Assembly: GCF_025359345.1 (NCBI RefSeq)
Contig: NZ_JANYGQ010000006.1
Span: 1 to 41,740, forward strand
Reading direction: 5' to 3'
Length of the DNA: 41,740 nt
Source of the DNA: Mucilaginibacter sp.
Lineage (GTDB): Bacteria > Bacteroidota > Bacteroidia > Sphingobacteriales > Sphingobacteriaceae
Part shown: one piece after another, positions 7,881-15,587 of the stretch
Position numbering within the stretch: the stretch's first letter is position 1
How the letters are laid out: each line of letters opens with the position of its first letter
Translations under genes and position numbers: made by a program
The notes under the pieces: model-generated
What the model was told of the DNA's origin: nothing
The model's database searches: none
Seen by the model: only the letters and a program-made list of their open reading frames with translations

Positions 7881-8912
7881 TCACATTTTCATTGATTCTG
7901 GCAACCTACTATATGTTGCTTTGCCGCGAATAATGTCAGCAATAGTTTTTCCACGTTCGATCCTTGAACCCCTGTCATTGGTTCCTGCCGTAGTTGCTTT
8001 CCTGTAGTTATTTGCAATGGTGTTTTCCAAATAATTCCTGGCATCAACTAAAGAATAAAAAATTTCAAGTTGTTCACCAACTTTTTTGATGTCTAAATCA
8101 GCTTTATCTTTGTAAATCGCTCTATGTATTTCTACGATAAGTGTAAACAGATCCGACTTTTTCCACCCTCGAGATTTATCACTCATTCCCAATTTTTCAA
8201 TTTTAGAGAAGGTATCAACCAATTCAGTTCTAAGATCATCTCCAAACTCAAACTCGTCATTGTATTTAAGCAAGAAACTCTCAATTTCATCATCTCTATT
8301 GAAGTAGGTGGATAAAATTGTTACTATCACATTTAAGCAGAACACGACGTCAGACATTCTTCGAACCTCAGTGACCGTAAAAATTCTATTTATTTCAAAA
8401 AAGCTATGTTGGGAAATTTCCTCTGCAAAATGTTTGAACGCCCCATCAAAACGGGCATTGTGAATTTCCATAGCATTTAACGAATATTTAGTTGAGTTAA
8501 TTCTTTTAAAAATTTCCTTAATCTCTTCTATGGTTTTTTGACCAAGATCTCTTATCACTACCTCATATTCAAGAAAAGAAATTTTATCGTCTCGTTCCAG
8601 ATCATTGTAAAGTTTAAACTGATCTTTTAACTTTATTTCGTCTGATCCAATAAAGTATTGATAAAGTGTTGTCATCCTCTGTTGCCCATCGACCAACATT
8701 TCGGTCCCCTCGCCACTGTCGGGATCTACCGTACCAGCTGCGATGTATATTTCAGGGAAGGGATAACCTTCAAGAACTGTTCTAAGAAATTTAAGCTTGT
8801 CTTCGTTAGTCCACACAAGCCGCCTCTGAAATTCTGGTCTAGGTATTAAGGCACCAGCTTTTATCTCATTTAACAATACCCTTAACTTCCTATTAGTTGC
8901 ACTAGTTTTCAT
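7881..8912 (-). CDS. DUF262-domain protein
   Basis: 343 aa. The N-terminal DUF262 (ParB/Srx-like fold) signature is complete: RPEFQRRLVW at residues 25-34 and the DGQQR motif at 75-79, then FKRINSTKYSLNAMEIHNARF typical of the family. DUF262 is the nucleotide-binding and hydrolysing half of GmrSD-type IV restriction enzymes, but no DUF1524/HNH nuclease motif follows here; the C-terminal part is helical and lacks His-Asn-His residues. The gene overlaps the upstream nucleotidyltransferase-like gene by 11 nt, so the two are co-translated. AT-rich compared with flanking core genes. Likely part of a defence-type module (inference). Confidence 0.85.
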   Translation of the reverse strand: MKTSATNRKLRVLLNEIKAGALIPRPEFQRRLVWTNEDKLKFLRTVLEGYPFPEIYIAAGTVDPDSGEGTEMLVDGQQRMTTLYQYFIGSDEIKLKDQFKLYNDLERDDKISFLEYEVVIRDLGQKTIEEIKEIFKRINSTKYSLNAMEIHNARFDGAFKHFAEEISQHSFFEINRIFTVTEVRRMSDVVFCLNVIVTILSTYFNRDDEIESFLLKYNDEFEFGDDLRTELVDTFSKIEKLGMSDKSRGWKKSDLFTLIVEIHRAIYKDKADLDIKKVGEQLEIFYSLVDARNYLENTIANNYRKATTAGTNDRGSRIERGKTIADIIRGKATYSRLPESMKM

Positions 8913-9486
8913 ACTTTACCAATTTTAGTTTCTCAATGTTATTCAAATGGTACCCCTCTAAAAATTCCCAATCTTTGTATAATGCTCCACTTATTTTATA
9001 GCTACCGAACAACCCAGACGACGTTAGCTCTCGAAAATACTCCCACCAATCATTTGCGAGTTCAAATTGATTTGATGGTGGCAGTAAATCAGGCCTTATC
9101 CAGCCGATAAAAAGATAATCTTTAAAGCTGTCAAAAGTTTCCCATAAAACTTTTTGTTGAACTAGGTTATAAACGTTTTTCCAAACACTATCAAAAAGTT
9201 CAGAAGACACTATTACCACATCAATGTCTGAACTATCGTTAAATCGTCTGAATAGCTTTTTTGGCGACAATGAGAACCCTAGTTTTGCAGATCCAATGAT
9301 CATCACTTGATCCTTGGCAATTTTAAAATGGGTAGATATGTTCAATTTAAGAGCTTCATATTCTTGATCGGAGACCATGGCACACCCTCCGGAAGTAATC
9401 CATTTTTGAACCATTTTTCTGCTGTCAAGAATTCCCAAATCGCTCTTGAATTGTATTAACTTGTCATCAGTCCCCCTTCTTTTCAA
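8902..9486 (-). CDS. Nucleotidyltransferase-fold protein, first gene of the DUF262 operon
   Basis: 194 aa. It contains a pol-beta-like nucleotidyltransferase signature: IIGSAKLG at residues 63-70 (Gly65-Ser66) and SDIDVVIVS at 86-94, giving the D87-x-D89 metal pair at the family spacing. A third acidic residue is not obvious, so catalysis is uncertain. The C-terminal half has conserved-looking aromatic segments (LFIGWIRPDLLP, ANDWWEYFREL). It could modify a nucleotide, protein or RNA. The stop codon lies inside the start of the DUF262 gene (11-nt overlap), so the two probably work together. A 247-bp gap separates it from a divergent pair of accessory genes. Confidence 0.75.
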   Translation of the reverse strand: MKRRGTDDKLIQFKSDLGILDSRKMVQKWITSGGCAMVSDQEYEALKLNISTHFKIAKDQVMIIGSAKLGFSLSPKKLFRRFNDSSDIDVVIVSSELFDSVWKNVYNLVQQKVLWETFDSFKDYLFIGWIRPDLLPPSNQFELANDWWEYFRELTSSGLFGSYKISGALYKDWEFLEGYHLNNIEKLKLVKYEN

Positions 9487-9733
9487 TTGGCTAAAGTTTA
9501 AATTATACAGAAACGAATCTACAATTTATTGTTGAAAATCTGATACAGAATACTATCAGGACGCCCCACTACCGTAGGCCTCCCCGATTGTGGCTCTTAG
9601 ATAAAAAGGTTAAATCACAGCCATCGAAAGAGCGTTTTAGGTAAATTGGATCTATCTACTAATAAGTTAAATAATAGTTGCAAATATCTAGATCAATAAG
9701 TAAATTGACCTTACTCTTTATCACATTATTATC

Positions 9734-10810
9734 ATGGAATTTTCAGGTCATTTTATTGGGAGTCAATCGCATTCATACAACCGCGAAGATGTGGTCAATA
9801 GCTTGAAGGACTACTTGGACTTGTACCTTTTACAGAAAATACCAAATGAAACATGCACCGTTGGCGCACCTGATATTATTTTTTATAAAAATTCAGAATT
9901 TTGGAACCACCTTGCCGAGGTAAAAAATTATCCTGGTAAAATTGTAAAGTTAAATAGCTTTTCTATACTAGAATGGTTGCCGGCTTCGCCAGGTTTATTT
10001 TACACTGAACAAGCAATACACGAAAGAAAAGCCGCCCTTAATCGAAGTAAGTATTATGTTGAATATGAGAAGGCAAGACCCGTCGGAAATAAGTTTGTCG
10101 AACTTCATCCTGATGAAAAATTAGGCATGATTCGGGGTGGATTTGGCTCCGTTAGGTTAGCTTCTAAGACTATAAATGGATGCGAAAAATATTTTTTATG
10201 TGCATCGTCTACAGGAATCAGCCATGAGGGTATCCCTATTGTAGTAGAAGAACTCATGTACCGCAAGCTGATGGAATTTATCGCTTTGAACGAGTTGCCT
10301 GTAATTAACGTCATTGGCAAATTGCGGCTTTTACCAGCTGATAGTTCGCTGTTAAAGATTAGTTACGACTCGTCATTCCCCAAATTTTATCTAGAAGTCC
10401 TAGACTTTGAGGTCATAAAAACTCGAAGTAACGATGACGGCATTATTAGCGTAACAATCGCTTACAGCCGAGAGAAAGAATTTAATTGGCAAATGTCTTA
10501 TTCGTTTTGCACGTTCTCACCGTCACAAAACGATAGTGACTTAAAAGAAGGGGTTAGCTGGCTCAATGATTACGCAGTCAGGTATTCAGGCACTAACGAT
10601 CCGCTTATACTTGGTGATTTCGATGAGTTTTACGACCATTATCAAAATGTACAGTTTCCACTGAAAGAACTTATGAACGGGAAAGTTTCCGCCGAGTCGT
10701 TAAAATCGCTACAAAAATTCTTTCACTTTGAGATTAATAATAACGTATTTGAACACGTGTATAATTCGAAAATAATCAACAACTCAACAGTAAATAACTC
10801 GGATATTTAA
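9734..10810 (+). CDS. Unrecognised 358-aa protein with a C-terminal Asn/Ser/Ile motif
   Basis: 358 aa, soluble, no signal peptide or membrane helix. I do not recognise the main domain. Visible segments are LAEVKNYPGKIVKL (residues ~60-73), GGFGSVRLASKT, KYFLCASSTGISHEGIPIVV and VINVIGKLRLLPADSS, an alternating strand-rich pattern. The last 14 residues, SKIINNSTVNNSDI, match SIIINDSNLTNVNF near the start of the protein from the next gene at 6 identical and 4 similar positions. The stop is 11 bp before that gene. The tail is Asn/Ser-rich, unlike the rest. It may be the sensor or effector of a two-protein system that pairs through the shared motif (inference). Confidence 0.75.
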   Translation: MEFSGHFIGSQSHSYNREDVVNSLKDYLDLYLLQKIPNETCTVGAPDIIFYKNSEFWNHLAEVKNYPGKIVKLNSFSILEWLPASPGLFYTEQAIHERKAALNRSKYYVEYEKARPVGNKFVELHPDEKLGMIRGGFGSVRLASKTINGCEKYFLCASSTGISHEGIPIVVEELMYRKLMEFIALNELPVINVIGKLRLLPADSSLLKISYDSSFPKFYLEVLDFEVIKTRSNDDGIISVTIAYSREKEFNWQMSYSFCTFSPSQNDSDLKEGVSWLNDYAVRYSGTNDPLILGDFDEFYDHYQNVQFPLKELMNGKVSAESLKSLQKFFHFEINNNVFEHVYNSKIINNSTVNNSDI

Positions 10811-10821
10811 TACGATTTACA

Positions 10822-11172
10822 ATGGCAGAAAGTTTTAAAAACATTAAAGGGTCAATAATTATCAACGATTCAAATTTAACTAACGTCAATTTTAATAAAG
10901 CTTGGGAGCAACATGAGGAAAGCATCGATCTCGAAAAGTTGTCTTTGCAGTTGTCAGAGCTTAAAAAGGATCTCCTTCTGCAAGCTAAGAGCGGAGAAGA
11001 TTATGCAGCTATTGCGAACGTAGCTTCAGCTGAGGAAGCATCGAAGCAAGGAGATGGCTCGAGAACAATGCAATTTTTAGCTAAAGCTGGAAACTGGGCT
11101 CTTGATACTGCAACAAAAATCGGCGTAACTTTAGCGGCGGCCGTTTTAAAAGATTCAATCGGTGTAAAATAG
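10822..11172 (+). CDS. 116-aa helical protein with N-terminal amyloid/beta-helix-like motif
   Basis: 116 aa. Residues 7-24 (NIKGSIIINDSNLTNVNF) form an Asn/Ser/Ile-rich motif matching the C-terminus of the upstream protein. Residues ~33-116 are helical: a charged segment (EKLSLQLSELKKDLLLQ), then AIANVASAEEASKQGDG and an amphipathic end with AGNWALDTATKIGVTLAAAV. This C-terminal pattern (AGxWALDxAxKIGVxxAAAxLK) is one I associate with an uncharacterised bacterial family, by memory only. The hydrophobic tail could insert in membranes. Operon with the 358-aa gene. Family assignment and function are open. Confidence 0.75.
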   Translation: MAESFKNIKGSIIINDSNLTNVNFNKAWEQHEESIDLEKLSLQLSELKKDLLLQAKSGEDYAAIANVASAEEASKQGDGSRTMQFLAKAGNWALDTATKIGVTLAAAVLKDSIGVK

Positions 11173-11201
11173 AAAACCTTTCAGGCCCAGAATATTCGCT
11201 A

Positions 11202-11220
11202 TCCGTAGACTGTCTACGGA
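11202..11220. repeat. 19-bp perfect palindrome downstream of the accessory pair
   Basis: TCCGTAGAC-T-GTCTACGGA can fold as 8 bp with a 3-nt loop. There is no T run, so it is not a standard terminator. It may be an operator-like or repeat-end sequence. Confidence 0.55.
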
Positions 11221-11267
11221 CGACTATGCTTGTAGTTTGCAACGACAGTACCCCAAAACTTTTTCCC
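11215..11267. repeat. Copy 1 of a ~53-bp imperfect direct repeat
   Basis: This segment is about 80% identical to 12769-12821, including the shared stretch ACCCC(A)AAAACTTTTTCCC. Copy 2 lies about 160 bp before the FtsX permease gene. Copy 1 follows the accessory pair. Confidence 0.65.
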
Positions 11268-11301
11268 GCTAACAGCTAGCCAACATCATAAAATCAATTC
11301 A

Positions 11302-12141
11302 TCACCTATTTTCGTTCATACCAAATACAAGCGGCCTCCGTGTATACGCCTCTATTCTATCCTCGAGACCTTTCACCATTCCTACTGAATACCCCGAAAT
11401 CTTACTTATCTCTTCTATGGAGGCCGATTCTCTCAGCAATAAGATTGTAATTCCCGTTAGCGCGGCTGTACCCGACGCATGATGCCGGCTCTTTAAAAAC
11501 TTCTTAAAAATTGGCAGCGATTTGGCGGTGCCAACAAATATTAAGGCATGGAGGATGCTGGCGATATCGTCGTTATGCTGCGTTAATTTTAGCTTATCAA
11601 GTAAAAAATCTTCAACGTTATACTCGCTGTTTGTAAGCGCTTCATAAGCCCGTCCGCGAACAAAGCCATTTCTGCTTTCCGTGCATTTAATAATTGGTGT
11701 CAGGTCCATGGTAGCGGGCTTGTACAATTTCCCCAGGCAACCTAATATTGTTTCCAGGACATGTTTGTCTTTCTCTATTAAAAGCCTGGGAACCAGGAAG
11801 GCCGTTATTTCTAAACTTTTTGTATTAACAGCGAGGCTTGTGAGTATAAAGTAAAGACGGCCTTTAATGTCAATGTCCTGCTCGCTCACTATAGCCGAAA
11901 ACAATACGTCGCTGAATTCAATGTCTGAGATGACTCTTGCTTCCTCCAATGCCTCGCCGGAAATCGGATAAGTAATTTGTGTAAATCCAAATTCCATGCG
12001 TTTTTCCAAAGTGGTACGGTCCAACATTCGTGATACCAGGTCTTTGATATATGAATTCATCGACCCAAATTCTTTCGTGTATTTTTCCGAAGGAGTGCGG
12101 TCAAACATTCGTGATACAAGGTTTTTGATGTATGAATTCAT
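11302..12141 (-). CDS. HEAT-repeat-like protein with duplicated N-terminal segment
   Basis: 279 aa from the ATG at 12141; a TTG at 12162 is also in frame. The body (residues ~60-260) is made of helical pairs resembling HEAT repeats (KGRLYFILTSLAVNTKSLEI, FVRGRAYEALTNSEYNVEDF, HASGTAALTGITILLLRESA). No catalytic motif is seen, so a protein-binding role is likely. The first 27 residues (MNSYIKNLVSRMFDRT...) are repeated as residues 28-54 (MNSYIKDLVSRMLDRT...), a tandem duplication visible in the DNA, and each copy begins with ATG. The second ATG at 12060 may be the ancestral start (252 aa). Function unknown. Confidence 0.75.
   Translation of the reverse strand: MNSYIKNLVSRMFDRTPSEKYTKEFGSMNSYIKDLVSRMLDRTTLEKRMEFGFTQITYPISGEALEEARVISDIEFSDVLFSAIVSEQDIDIKGRLYFILTSLAVNTKSLEITAFLVPRLLIEKDKHVLETILGCLGKLYKPATMDLTPIIKCTESRNGFVRGRAYEALTNSEYNVEDFLLDKLKLTQHNDDIASILHALIFVGTAKSLPIFKKFLKSRHHASGTAALTGITILLLRESASIEEISKISGYSVGMVKGLEDRIEAYTRRPLVFGMNENR
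12014..12141. repeat. 81-bp-period direct duplication at the start of the HEAT-like gene
   Basis: Segments 12014-12060 and 12095-12141 align with few mismatches (both contain AACATTCGTGATAC and TATGAATTCAT). The period of 81 bp keeps the frame and adds 27 residues. Confidence 0.85.
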
Positions 12142-12440
12142 TTTTGTGTAGTAAAATACCAAGTGCCCTCAATATAAACATAACATTTATATTCTTCAAA
12201 ATCCTCCCCGGGTTATTCAGACAGGCCAAAATTGATGGGCTAGTGCCCCGCATGCTAAGCAGCCAATATGCCCGGCTATTTGCTGCCCAAAACATTAAGG
12301 TTCGTTGATTGTCCAGTGCAGTCCGCCAGCTGGCGAATCGTTCGCAATAACGTATTTGTGAGAAGGTAGTTATCAATGGCGATTCTCATCATTTTACGGA
12401 TACTTTTATGGGGGATCCGTCACCAGATAAGCTTCGGGCG

Positions 12441-12611
12441 AAATCCGAAAACGCTGCCGGCCTGTGCACCGGGCAGGGCATAGGAAATTTTTGCATTGCA
12501 GGGTATACGCCGGAAAGGGTAGCCCGGCAAAAACGGCGCAGCCTTCTTGAGCGCCTATAAAAAACAATTAAAACTGCGAAAAACATTCCAGCCCGCAGCG
12601 TTTTCGGATTT
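12441..12611. repeat. 171-bp inverted-repeat element with 17-bp perfect ends
   Basis: Arms 12441-12457 (AAATCCGAAAACGCTGC) and 12595-12611 are exact reverse complements. The length resembles the units at 4826-4985 and 7627-7793, but the sequences differ. Non-autonomous mobile repeat is the likely reading. Confidence 0.7.
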
Positions 12612-12664
12612 GTGCGTGGGAGGCCTTGTGCGCAAAGAAGCATTTCTGGTGACTTGATTTTTTG

Positions 12665-12692
12665 GTTACTTTTGTATCAAGACAAAAGTAAC
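12665..12692. repeat. Perfect 11-bp stem hairpin
   Basis: GTTACTTTTGT (12665-12675) pairs with ACAAAAGTAAC (12682-12692) around a 6-nt loop. TTGGTTACTTTTG with its inverted partner is a motif I associate with intergenic DNA of many bacteria; it may act as a weak terminator. Confidence 0.7.
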
Positions 12693-12768
12693 AGCCTCCG
12701 CGGCAATTGAGCGGGGTGAACACTAAGTTCTAAGAAGAAACAAAGCTGCGAAGCTACCCGACTGCGTT

Positions 12769-12821
12769 TACGAACTACTATCCCTGTACTTTGCAAAACA
12801 GCACCCCAAAAACTTTTTCCC
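12769..12821. repeat. Copy 2 of the ~53-bp imperfect direct repeat
   Basis: Partner of 11215-11267. Contains TACGAACTACTATCCCTGTA and CACCCCAAAAACTTTTTCCC. It lies upstream of the FtsX-like permease gene and may be part of that gene's control region. Confidence 0.65.
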
Positions 12822-12979
12822 TTCCCCTAACCCCCTGTAACCTTTCCACTTAACCCAGCGTCTAACTACCAAACCGGATCAGCATAATCAGTCAATAAAC
12901 CAATGACCTAAACTAATATGCTATGCCCGGTAACCCGCTATAAACCGAAACGTAACCGATAAACTATAACAACAAAGGC

Positions 12980-15355
12980 ATGTATAAAAACTTTATGAAA
13001 ATTGTGTCGCGCAATTTGTGGCGGTACAAAAGCTACACCATAATAAATATAGTGGGCATGGGCATCGGGATTGCCGCCATGGTTTGGGGCTATCAAACCT
13101 ATAAATACGCTTTTAGCTTTGATAATTTTCATCACGACCAGGACAACGTTTACCGTGCGCTCACTTATAAAAAAGGCGCCGATGGATTGAAGGGTGTTTT
13201 TCCGGCTGCCGCAGTGCGAAAAGCAAAAAACGATTTTGCCGGCATAAAGGAAGCCGTGCGCTTCGACAGCAGGGGCATGAATATAAAGCGTGATACCGGC
13301 GAGGCTTTTTCGGAACAAGTGCATTTTACCGACCCGGCATTTTTTAAACTGTTTAATTTCCCTTTAACTTCGGGAGATAACAACCTGGCGGACCGCAGTG
13401 CCGTGCTGATTACGGAAACAGTCGCTAAAAAATACTTCGGCAGCGGCAATCCTTTGGGCAAAACGCTCACTTTATATGCCGGGGAAACCTATGCAACGCC
13501 GCTCACCGTACGGGGCGTACTCAAGGATGTGCCGCTTAATTCAACCATACGGTTCAGTATTATAACCGGCTTCGATAACGAGCTGACAACTGATGGAAAA
13601 AAGATAGCGCCCGATGACTGGGGCCATTATCTCGACGCTGCATATTTCTATATTCCCGGCGCGCATGACGTGGCCCGCCTGGAAAAAGAACTAAACAGGT
13701 ATTTGCCCATGCAAAACAAAGCCCGCGACGATTCGAAAGTGTCTGCGTTTAAGTTAGTCACCCTGCGGCAAAATGCCGCCTGGAACGATGTTGTTGGCGA
13801 TAATAATTTATACCGTCGGCCCGATGATGCTGCCACCTATGGCGGCTTCGCATTGGCCTGCCTTATCTTTCTGTCGGCCTGCCTTAACTTTTCAAATACT
13901 ACCGTCGCCCGTGCCAATAAGCGCCTTAAAGAAATTGGTATGCGTAAAGTAATGGGCAGCACCCATACACAATTAATGGGGCAGTTGCTGATGGAATGTG
14001 GCGTGGTTGTAATCGCCGCCATTTTACTTTCTGTTTTATTAAATTTGTGGTGGCTGCCTGCATTCAACCAAATGTTTAACGGGATAAAGGTGACGGCAAA
14101 TTATTTGCACGATAGCGGCCTGCTGCTGTTTATAAGCTGCATGCTGATTGGCGCCACCGTATTGGCCGGGGCTTATCCCGCCTTTTATTTAAGCCGTTTT
14201 AAGCCTGCATCTATTTTCAGGGGGACCGTAAAATTTGGCTCTTCCAATTTATTTTCGCGTTTAATGCTTGGCTTGCAATTAACCATTGCCATAATAACGG
14301 TTATCGCGGGCATCGCATTTTCGCGCAACGCAGCATTTCAGCGCGATTACGATTACGGATACACCATCGAAAATACCATGAGTATTTTGTTGAAGGATAC
14401 CACTACGTATGCGGCCCTAAAAAATGAATTGTCGTCCATACCTGAAGTTACCACGCTGGCCGGAGCCCACAACCATATTGGTTTTAGCAGGCAAAGCGCT
14501 ATCGCCGAAACAGGCGGCATTAAAAAAGAAATAAGATTTTTGGAAGTGGGCCGGGAATACCCTGCAGCTATGCACCTCAAAATGGCTGCCGGCCGGAGCT
14601 TTGACGCAGCCAACCGGTCGGACTATGCAAATGATCTGCTGATATCAGAACAAATGGCTGCAATGTACGGATGGACCCAATCGCAGGCTTTGGGAAAACG
14701 GGTGCGTATCAACGGCGTTGATTACTCAGTTATTGGCGTATTAAAAGATTTTCATTCCGAAACCCTGTTCGAACAAACACAGCCTTTGGCTATGAAATGG
14801 TGCAAGGAAAGCAAATTCCAGTTCCTGGTTGTACAGTCGAGGCCGCAAGACCTGACGGAAGTATTTGCCAAAGTGAAAGATGCCTGGAAAAAACTGTATC
14901 CATTAAAACCATTTGATGGGTTTTACCAGAACCAGCTTAAAGCCGAAGCATACCGTACAACCAACAGCATAGCGGCAATATTTTTCGGGTTTGCCATTGT
15001 GAGTATTTTACTCACAGCAACCGGGCTGTTCGCGCTGGTGTCGTTAACTGCGCTAAAGAAGATGAAAGAAATAGCCGTGCGGAAAGTTATGGGCGCCAGG
15101 CCCGGCAATATATTGGTGCTGATCAACAAGGGTTATTTCTGGATCTTTATCATATCTGCCGTACTGGGCTGTTACGGCGGCTGGAGCTTCTCAAAATTGC
15201 TGCTCGATTCCATTTTCAAAGTAAATTCCGGTGTCGGGGCAAATTCCCTCATCGGTTCTGTAACCGTGCTGTTTATTATTGCGGCAGGCACCTCAGGTAT
15301 TAAAGTTTGGCAGGCAGTCGGGGCAAATCCTGTAAAGTTGTTGAGGACGGAGTAA
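12980..15355 (+). CDS. FtsX/MacB-type ABC transporter permease, two-domain
   Basis: 791 aa, typical of Bacteroidota ABC permeases that carry two MacB_PCD-FtsX halves. Residues 1-20 (MYKNFMKIVSRNLWRYKSYT) precede the first membrane helix at ~22-45. A periplasmic MacB-like domain follows (~45-275). FtsX helices lie at ~285-410, including RLKEIGMRKVMGSTHTQLM, which is typical of the cytoplasmic loop. The second half starts with helix ~430, has a second periplasmic domain (~450-650) and three more helices at 660-780 with KMKEIAVRKVMGARPGNIL. The ATPase is not encoded nearby. Likely role: export or lipid/peptide handling at the inner membrane. A terminator follows at 15397. Confidence 0.93.
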   Translation: MYKNFMKIVSRNLWRYKSYTIINIVGMGIGIAAMVWGYQTYKYAFSFDNFHHDQDNVYRALTYKKGADGLKGVFPAAAVRKAKNDFAGIKEAVRFDSRGMNIKRDTGEAFSEQVHFTDPAFFKLFNFPLTSGDNNLADRSAVLITETVAKKYFGSGNPLGKTLTLYAGETYATPLTVRGVLKDVPLNSTIRFSIITGFDNELTTDGKKIAPDDWGHYLDAAYFYIPGAHDVARLEKELNRYLPMQNKARDDSKVSAFKLVTLRQNAAWNDVVGDNNLYRRPDDAATYGGFALACLIFLSACLNFSNTTVARANKRLKEIGMRKVMGSTHTQLMGQLLMECGVVVIAAILLSVLLNLWWLPAFNQMFNGIKVTANYLHDSGLLLFISCMLIGATVLAGAYPAFYLSRFKPASIFRGTVKFGSSNLFSRLMLGLQLTIAIITVIAGIAFSRNAAFQRDYDYGYTIENTMSILLKDTTTYAALKNELSSIPEVTTLAGAHNHIGFSRQSAIAETGGIKKEIRFLEVGREYPAAMHLKMAAGRSFDAANRSDYANDLLISEQMAAMYGWTQSQALGKRVRINGVDYSVIGVLKDFHSETLFEQTQPLAMKWCKESKFQFLVVQSRPQDLTEVFAKVKDAWKKLYPLKPFDGFYQNQLKAEAYRTTNSIAAIFFGFAIVSILLTATGLFALVSLTALKKMKEIAVRKVMGARPGNILVLINKGYFWIFIISAVLGCYGGWSFSKLLLDSIFKVNSGVGANSLIGSVTVLFIIAAGTSGIKVWQAVGANPVKLLRTE

Positions 15356-15396
15356 CATTAGCAACCGGCGTTAGTTGTGAATAAGCGGTTTTTTAC

Positions 15397-15438
15397 GAAA
15401 AGCACTGACACTAATTTGTCAGTACTTTTCACGTTTTT
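15397..15438 (+). terminator. Terminator after the permease gene
   Basis: 14-nt arms 15397-15410 and 15417-15430 (GAAAAGCACTGACA against TGTCAGTACTTTTC) pair with one mismatch, loop of 6 nt, followed by ACGTTTTT. Confidence 0.75.
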
Positions 15439-15587
15439 AGCGTAGCAGATATGGCAAAAAGTGCATTATTAATGCGGAAACGAACTTTTTAGCAACCCGG
15501 GGCGACTTTTTGCTGTTCCACCCTGTTCCTTATGTTTCAGTGTGAACAGGAACAAAAAGACCATGGACACAAAAGTGTGTTAACCAA

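Larger units (their letters stand above)
12142..12979. other. 838-bp intergenic region rich in repeats, no supported gene
   Basis: Holds a 171-bp inverted-repeat unit (12441-12611), a perfect 11-bp hairpin (12665-12692), and copy 2 of the 53-bp repeat (12769-12821). Short frames on the minus strand (12101-12376, 12389-12643) have codon patterns typical of GC-rich repeat DNA and no recognisable product. The 12900-12979 stretch is the A-rich leader of the permease gene. Confidence 0.7.

Noticed and set aside
7726..8007. 93-aa + strand frame
   Set aside because: Begins in the inverted repeat and continues antisense to the DUF262 gene.
7881..8912. Complete GmrSD type IV restriction enzyme
   Set aside because: No DUF1524/HNH motif in the C-terminus and no adjacent nuclease gene.
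12389..12643. 84-aa minus-strand frame in the 838-bp gap
   Set aside because: Spans the 171-bp repeat; composition unlike a gene and no product recognised.
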